64,000 nucleotides of DNA. Origin: Litorimonas sp. Lineage in GTDB: Bacteria > Pseudomonadota > Alphaproteobacteria > Caulobacterales > Maricaulaceae. The position numbers and the translations under genes are program-made. The notes under the pieces were generated by a model. It was given only the letters and a program-made list of their open reading frames with translations, had not been told where the DNA came from and searched no databases. This document shows positions 60,609 through 64,000 of the stretch, one piece after another. Positions within the stretch are counted from its first letter, which is position 1. Every line of letters starts with the position of its first letter. Where the stretch lies: contig JAPYSU010000002.1 in the NCBI GenBank assembly GCA_029936425.1, positions 62,001 to 126,000 on the forward strand. Direction: 5' to 3'.

Positions 60609-61541
60609 TCAGCCCAAGGATTCCATGAGACGAATGGCAGCCGGTACAAGCAATAGCACCATGATTGTGGGGAAAATAAAGAGTATCAAAGGCACTGTTA
60701 ATTTTGCGGATAAAGCCATCGCTTTTTCTTCCGCTTTGAGCATTCTTTTCGCCCGCATATCTTCTGAAAAGGTTCGCAGCGCCGCGCCGATAGAGCTGCC
60801 CATATCTTCAGCCTGTTTCAGCATAATGGCCAGAGCTTTTGCTTCATCCAAATCAATTCTTTCGGCAAAGTTTACCATTGCTTCATGGCGCAACCGCCCC
60901 GCCCTCAACTCGAGGTTCATAATTTCCACGTTTACTTTCAGGGCCGGGTAGCGTTCGCCAATTTCATGACTGACTCTTATCAAGGCCGCATCGAGTCCCA
61001 ATCCGGCTTCGATACATGCGACGAGTAGGTCCATCATATCCGGAAACCCTTTTCGGCATTGATCCGTGCGTTTTCCTTTCTTCCAGCGTAGAAAATAAAC
61101 GGGTCCCATCAGACCTGCCAAAGCCACGATTGACGCAATGACAAACACCCCCTGCACTCCAAGTTTTGCAGAAAGAAAGCCCCAGCTTCCCAAAATCAAA
61201 AATTGAGGGACAAAAAGGCATATGGCTCGAATTGCTATAAATTTTTTGACGACATTAGGGTCGTAATAGCCCGCTTGGGAAAGTTGAAAGCGTAGTCGCG
61301 TAATGTTTTCAGCTTTTGGAAGTGTTAAGTGCCCTCCCAATTGGGTCAAAAGACTATGTTTGGCTTGTCTGACTTGTGGGCCAGATATGTCACTCGACCC
61401 TCCGGCGGTTAAGCGGCGCTCAATGCGCTTATTGTGAGATAATGCACTCCGGACAGCAAAAGCAATAAGCGAGAGTGAAATGATAAGAAATCCACTGGCA
61501 ACTACTATCGTAAAAACATTGAAAGATGTTGAGAAACTCAT
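60609..61541 (-). CDS. tadC: Tad pilus inner-membrane platform protein TadC
   Basis: A 310-residue type II secretion F-domain protein. It has hydrophobic helices near residues 12-32, 100-150 and the C-terminus (LTVPLILFIFPTIMVLLLVPAAI), with the cytoplasmic F domain including DLLVACIEAGLGLDAALIRVSHEI and LDEAKALAIMLKQAEDMGSSIGAAL. It forms the platform with TadB. The start could be ATG 61541 or GTG 61550; neither has a good ribosome site. Confidence 0.93.
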   Translation of the reverse strand: MSFSTSFNVFTIVVASGFLIISLSLIAFAVRSALSHNKRIERRLTAGGSSDISGPQVRQAKHSLLTQLGGHLTLPKAENITRLRFQLSQAGYYDPNVVKKFIAIRAICLFVPQFLILGSWGFLSAKLGVQGVFVIASIVALAGLMGPVYFLRWKKGKRTDQCRKGFPDMMDLLVACIEAGLGLDAALIRVSHEIGERYPALKVNVEIMNLELRAGRLRHEAMVNFAERIDLDEAKALAIMLKQAEDMGSSIGAALRTFSEDMRAKRMLKAEEKAMALSAKLTVPLILFIFPTIMVLLLVPAAIRLMESLG

Positions 61542-61553
61542 GACATACACACG

Positions 61554-62513
61554 TTAAATTTTGAAATTTATCATTTTGCGCATGACCAAATTCCCAATAA
61601 CCATCCAGATAAAAACGCCCCAGAGAGAATAAGTTAGAATCGGATTGCCTTCGACATCACCGTAAAATTCCGGTGCAAATTGACGGACCCCCAAGAACAT
61701 CAATAAGGGGGCCGCATTCAGGATAAGCGCCGACATTCGCCCCTCGGCAGACGCCGCTTTAATCTTGAGGCGCATCCGCTGGCGGTCTCGGATTGTCTTG
61801 GCGTTAGAAGCCAGCAGTTCCGCAAGGTTACCCCCCGTTTTTTCCTGCAACCGGATCATCGCGGAAAATAATTCAAAATCTTCATGACCCACCCGTTCTG
61901 ATAAGCGTTGGACGGCGGCCGATATCGTTGAACCAAAAGAAATTTCATCACTTGCTATTCCAAATTCGGATCCGATTGGATCTGGCATCTCCCGGGCGAC
62001 GAGTGACATCGCAACCGGGACGGGGTGGCCCGCCCCTAAAGAGCGAATAATGACGTCTAGGGCTTCCGGTAACTGAGTGACGGCTTTGTTTCGCCGACGC
62101 TTAACAAGGAACTTCAAAATAAAGATTGGAGCAAGAAACCCAAGAAGCAATCCACCCACGGCCCAAATCATTGTTCCTTTTAACACCCAGAATACAGCAA
62201 ATCCCGCCAGGGCAAGTCCGCCCATAACAATGTAAATGCCAAATCTTCCAAGCGGCAGACCTGACTGAAGAACCAATCGCCCTATCCAGAGCATGAAAAC
62301 TTTCATTTGATCATCTTCATTCAACCCACGGGAGCGTTTCATTTTAGCCATGACATTAAACTGTGAGTCTTGGCTATTCATTCGCCGTAGTCGTTCATTT
62401 GCATGCTTGACTTTGACCGTGGCCTGACGACCGACTCCAATAAAAACCTGGAGCGCTAGAAAACCTGCAAAAAATACAAGACCATAGATCAAGAGTGTGG
62501 GTGAAAATGACAT
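61554..62513 (-). CDS. tadB: Tad pilus inner-membrane platform protein TadB
   Basis: A 319-residue F-domain protein. N-terminal hydrophobic helix, two central helices (GLALAGFAVFWVL, GGLLLGFLAPIFILKFLV), F domain with LPEALDVIIRSLGAGHPVPVAMSLVAREM and RLQEKTGGNLAELL, and C-terminal helices. ATG at 62513 overlaps the cpaF stop by one base (TGATG), so it is translated together with the ATPase. Confidence 0.95.
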   Translation of the reverse strand: MSFSPTLLIYGLVFFAGFLALQVFIGVGRQATVKVKHANERLRRMNSQDSQFNVMAKMKRSRGLNEDDQMKVFMLWIGRLVLQSGLPLGRFGIYIVMGGLALAGFAVFWVLKGTMIWAVGGLLLGFLAPIFILKFLVKRRRNKAVTQLPEALDVIIRSLGAGHPVPVAMSLVAREMPDPIGSEFGIASDEISFGSTISAAVQRLSERVGHEDFELFSAMIRLQEKTGGNLAELLASNAKTIRDRQRMRLKIKAASAEGRMSALILNAAPLLMFLGVRQFAPEFYGDVEGNPILTYSLWGVFIWMVIGNLVMRKMINFKI

Positions 62514-63982
62514 CAACCAACACGCTCTTTAATTGTTTTCTCTGTAACAGACCCGGACGGCAGGACACGGGGTTCGAACAATCCGCTTGGCAGGGGAATG
62601 TTTCGACACACAATCTCATCCAGACATTGCGGGCGAATACCGGTTGAACGAAATTCTCCAATTACTTCATGTTTTGGGCCCGTGCCGGTACGAGTATAAT
62701 TAAAGATTTCCTGCATCTGAATAATAGCGCCTTCCATTCCGGTAACTTCGGCAATGGAGGTTATTTTACGTTGTCCATCCGACAATCTCTGCGCTTGCAC
62801 TATCAACCCTACGGCAGACGCAATCTGGCCGGCGACGGCTTCCGGCGTGATTTTCATATCACCCATCGCCACCATTTGCTCCAGGCGCGTAATCGCATCT
62901 CTGGGCGTATTGGCGTGAAGGGTCGCCATAGACCCTTCGTGTCCTGTATTCATGGCTTGGAGCATATCAAAAGCTTCTTCACCTCTGACCTCGCCCAAAA
63001 TAACTCTGTCGGGGCGCATCCGCAGGGCATTTTTCACCAGACCGCGCTGGCGGATTTCTCCCTTTCCTTCAATATTGGGCGGGCGGGTTTCCATACGGGC
63101 CACATGGGGTTGCTGCAGTTGAAGTTCTGCTGCGTCTTCAATCGTAATAAGTCGTTCCTTATGAGAAATTGACTGGCTGAGTGCATTAAGCAATGTGGTC
63201 TTCCCAGATCCGGTTCCGCCGGAGATTAATATCGTGACACGCGCTTTACAGGCCGCCCAAAGAAACTGAGCCACCTCATCCGGAATGGCTCCAAATTCCA
63301 CCAACTTGTCCAGCGTGAGTGGACTTTTTGAGAATTTTCGGATCGAGACAAGAGGGCCGTCAACCGCAATAGGCGCGATGGCGACATTCACCCGGCTACC
63401 GTCCAAAAGGCGGGCATCACAAAGGGGCTGACTCTCATCGACACGCCGTCCGACCTGCGCCACAATCCGGTTAATTATCCTGAGAAGGTGAGGCTCCGAA
63501 GCAAATTGAACCTCCGACATTTCAAGCTCTCCGCCAACTTCGATATAAACTTGTTGATGGCCATTTATCAAAATATCTGAGATGGATTCATCGGACAAAA
63601 GGGGCTCCAATGGCCCTAATCCGGTCATTTCGTCAAAGATGCCATTGGCGAGAACGCTCAATTCTTCCTTGTTAAGTTTAAGCTTTTCTTCCGCTGCCAG
63701 AGTTTTGACAATCTCGACAACTTTACTCTTATTCGGCGTTCCGTCTGAATCATCCAGAGAGGCTAAATCAAATTCATCAATTAAACGGCTATGAAGTTTC
63801 AGCTTAATGTCAATTAAGGGATCACGAGACTTCTTTTCCGGTTTTGGCTCGACCGTCTTAACCCGTTCCTTGTCTACAGCGTCAGAAACGCCTTCAATCA
63901 GGGATTCAGGTCCCAAATCTGATACCGGAGCCTGAAAACTTTTAGGCTGTTCTTGTTTCAAAAATGTTGAAAAACGTCCCAT
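62513..63982 (-). CDS. cpaF: Tad pilus assembly ATPase CpaF/TadA
   Basis: A 489-residue secretion ATPase. The N-terminal domain (~1-200) includes a charged start; Walker A is GGTGSGKT at 255-262; the Asp box and Walker B follow in RPDRVILGEVRGEEAFDMLQAMNTGHEGS, and the His box is near LHANTPRDA. It powers Flp pilus extension. ATG at 63982 with a GGG-containing site is preferred to an upstream TTG at the window edge. The preceding tad/cpa genes would lie beyond 64000. Confidence 0.96.
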   Translation of the reverse strand: MGRFSTFLKQEQPKSFQAPVSDLGPESLIEGVSDAVDKERVKTVEPKPEKKSRDPLIDIKLKLHSRLIDEFDLASLDDSDGTPNKSKVVEIVKTLAAEEKLKLNKEELSVLANGIFDEMTGLGPLEPLLSDESISDILINGHQQVYIEVGGELEMSEVQFASEPHLLRIINRIVAQVGRRVDESQPLCDARLLDGSRVNVAIAPIAVDGPLVSIRKFSKSPLTLDKLVEFGAIPDEVAQFLWAACKARVTILISGGTGSGKTTLLNALSQSISHKERLITIEDAAELQLQQPHVARMETRPPNIEGKGEIRQRGLVKNALRMRPDRVILGEVRGEEAFDMLQAMNTGHEGSMATLHANTPRDAITRLEQMVAMGDMKITPEAVAGQIASAVGLIVQAQRLSDGQRKITSIAEVTGMEGAIIQMQEIFNYTRTGTGPKHEVIGEFRSTGIRPQCLDEIVCRNIPLPSGLFEPRVLPSGSVTEKTIKERVG

Positions 63983-64000
63983 AGTGACCCGATACCTCAA

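Overview
The window reads as a chromosomal segment from a dimorphic, surface-attaching marine alphaproteobacterium, most likely of the Hyphomonadaceae/Maricaulales type. This is inferred from gene content and order: a Caulobacter-style holdfast polysaccharide cluster, a Tad/Flp pilus operon, a TonB-receptor-driven maltodextrin locus with flavin-dependent halogenases, and moderate G+C. I see no insertion sequence, phage or CRISPR array, and genes are densely packed in operons.

Layout. 1-3.9 kb: a tandem-domain SGNH esterase lipoprotein (cut by the window edge), an Old Yellow Enzyme and an FAD monooxygenase, then tRNA-Ser(GCU). 4.3-21.1 kb: an alpha-glucan/maltodextrin utilisation locus. It has a TonB-dependent receptor, three GH13 enzymes, a GH97 enzyme, an SLC45/MalY-like permease and a LacI regulator, interleaved with two flavin-dependent halogenases and a DUF6445 protein that carries an HxD...H...R pattern like Fe(II)/2-oxoglutarate oxygenases. 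Short repeated DNA motifs link its three promoter regions. 21.6-23.2 kb: a BCCT transporter. 23.2-31.7 kb: a second uptake/catabolism locus, with an ABM protein, a Spinster-like MFS, an alpha/beta hydrolase, an acyl-CoA ligase, a TetR regulator, a TonB receptor with a clear palindromic operator, and a CoA-transferase/racemase.

31.7-38.3 kb: valine/isobutyrate degradation (mmsB, 3-hydroxyisobutyryl-CoA hydrolase, acyl-CoA dehydrogenase, mmsA) with two small membrane proteins embedded and a divergent LysR gene. 38.5-47.3 kb: a holdfast-type polysaccharide cluster (hfsE/F/G/H-like, a further GT2, a Wzz/HfsA-like protein with an unusual tyrosine-rich tail, and Wza/HfsD-like); no Wzy polymerase is present in the window. 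47.4-52.6 kb: a Sel1-like protein, a nitroreductase, and a gatCAB operon with three tiny membrane proteins nested in it through overlapping stop/start codons. 52.7-57.7 kb: tandem acyltransferases, a YdjM-like membrane protein, ruvX, pyrB, a degenerate dihydroorotase, and a DUF962 protein.

57.7-59.7 kb is the least explained part: a hairpin plus terminator with no gene upstream, tRNA-Asn(GUU), about 1 kb of palindrome-rich non-coding DNA, and an AT-rich two-gene cassette (40-aa basic and 144-aa acidic proteins) coupled by ATGA. 59.7-64 kb holds the Tad pilus genes tadD, tadC, tadB and cpaF/tadA.
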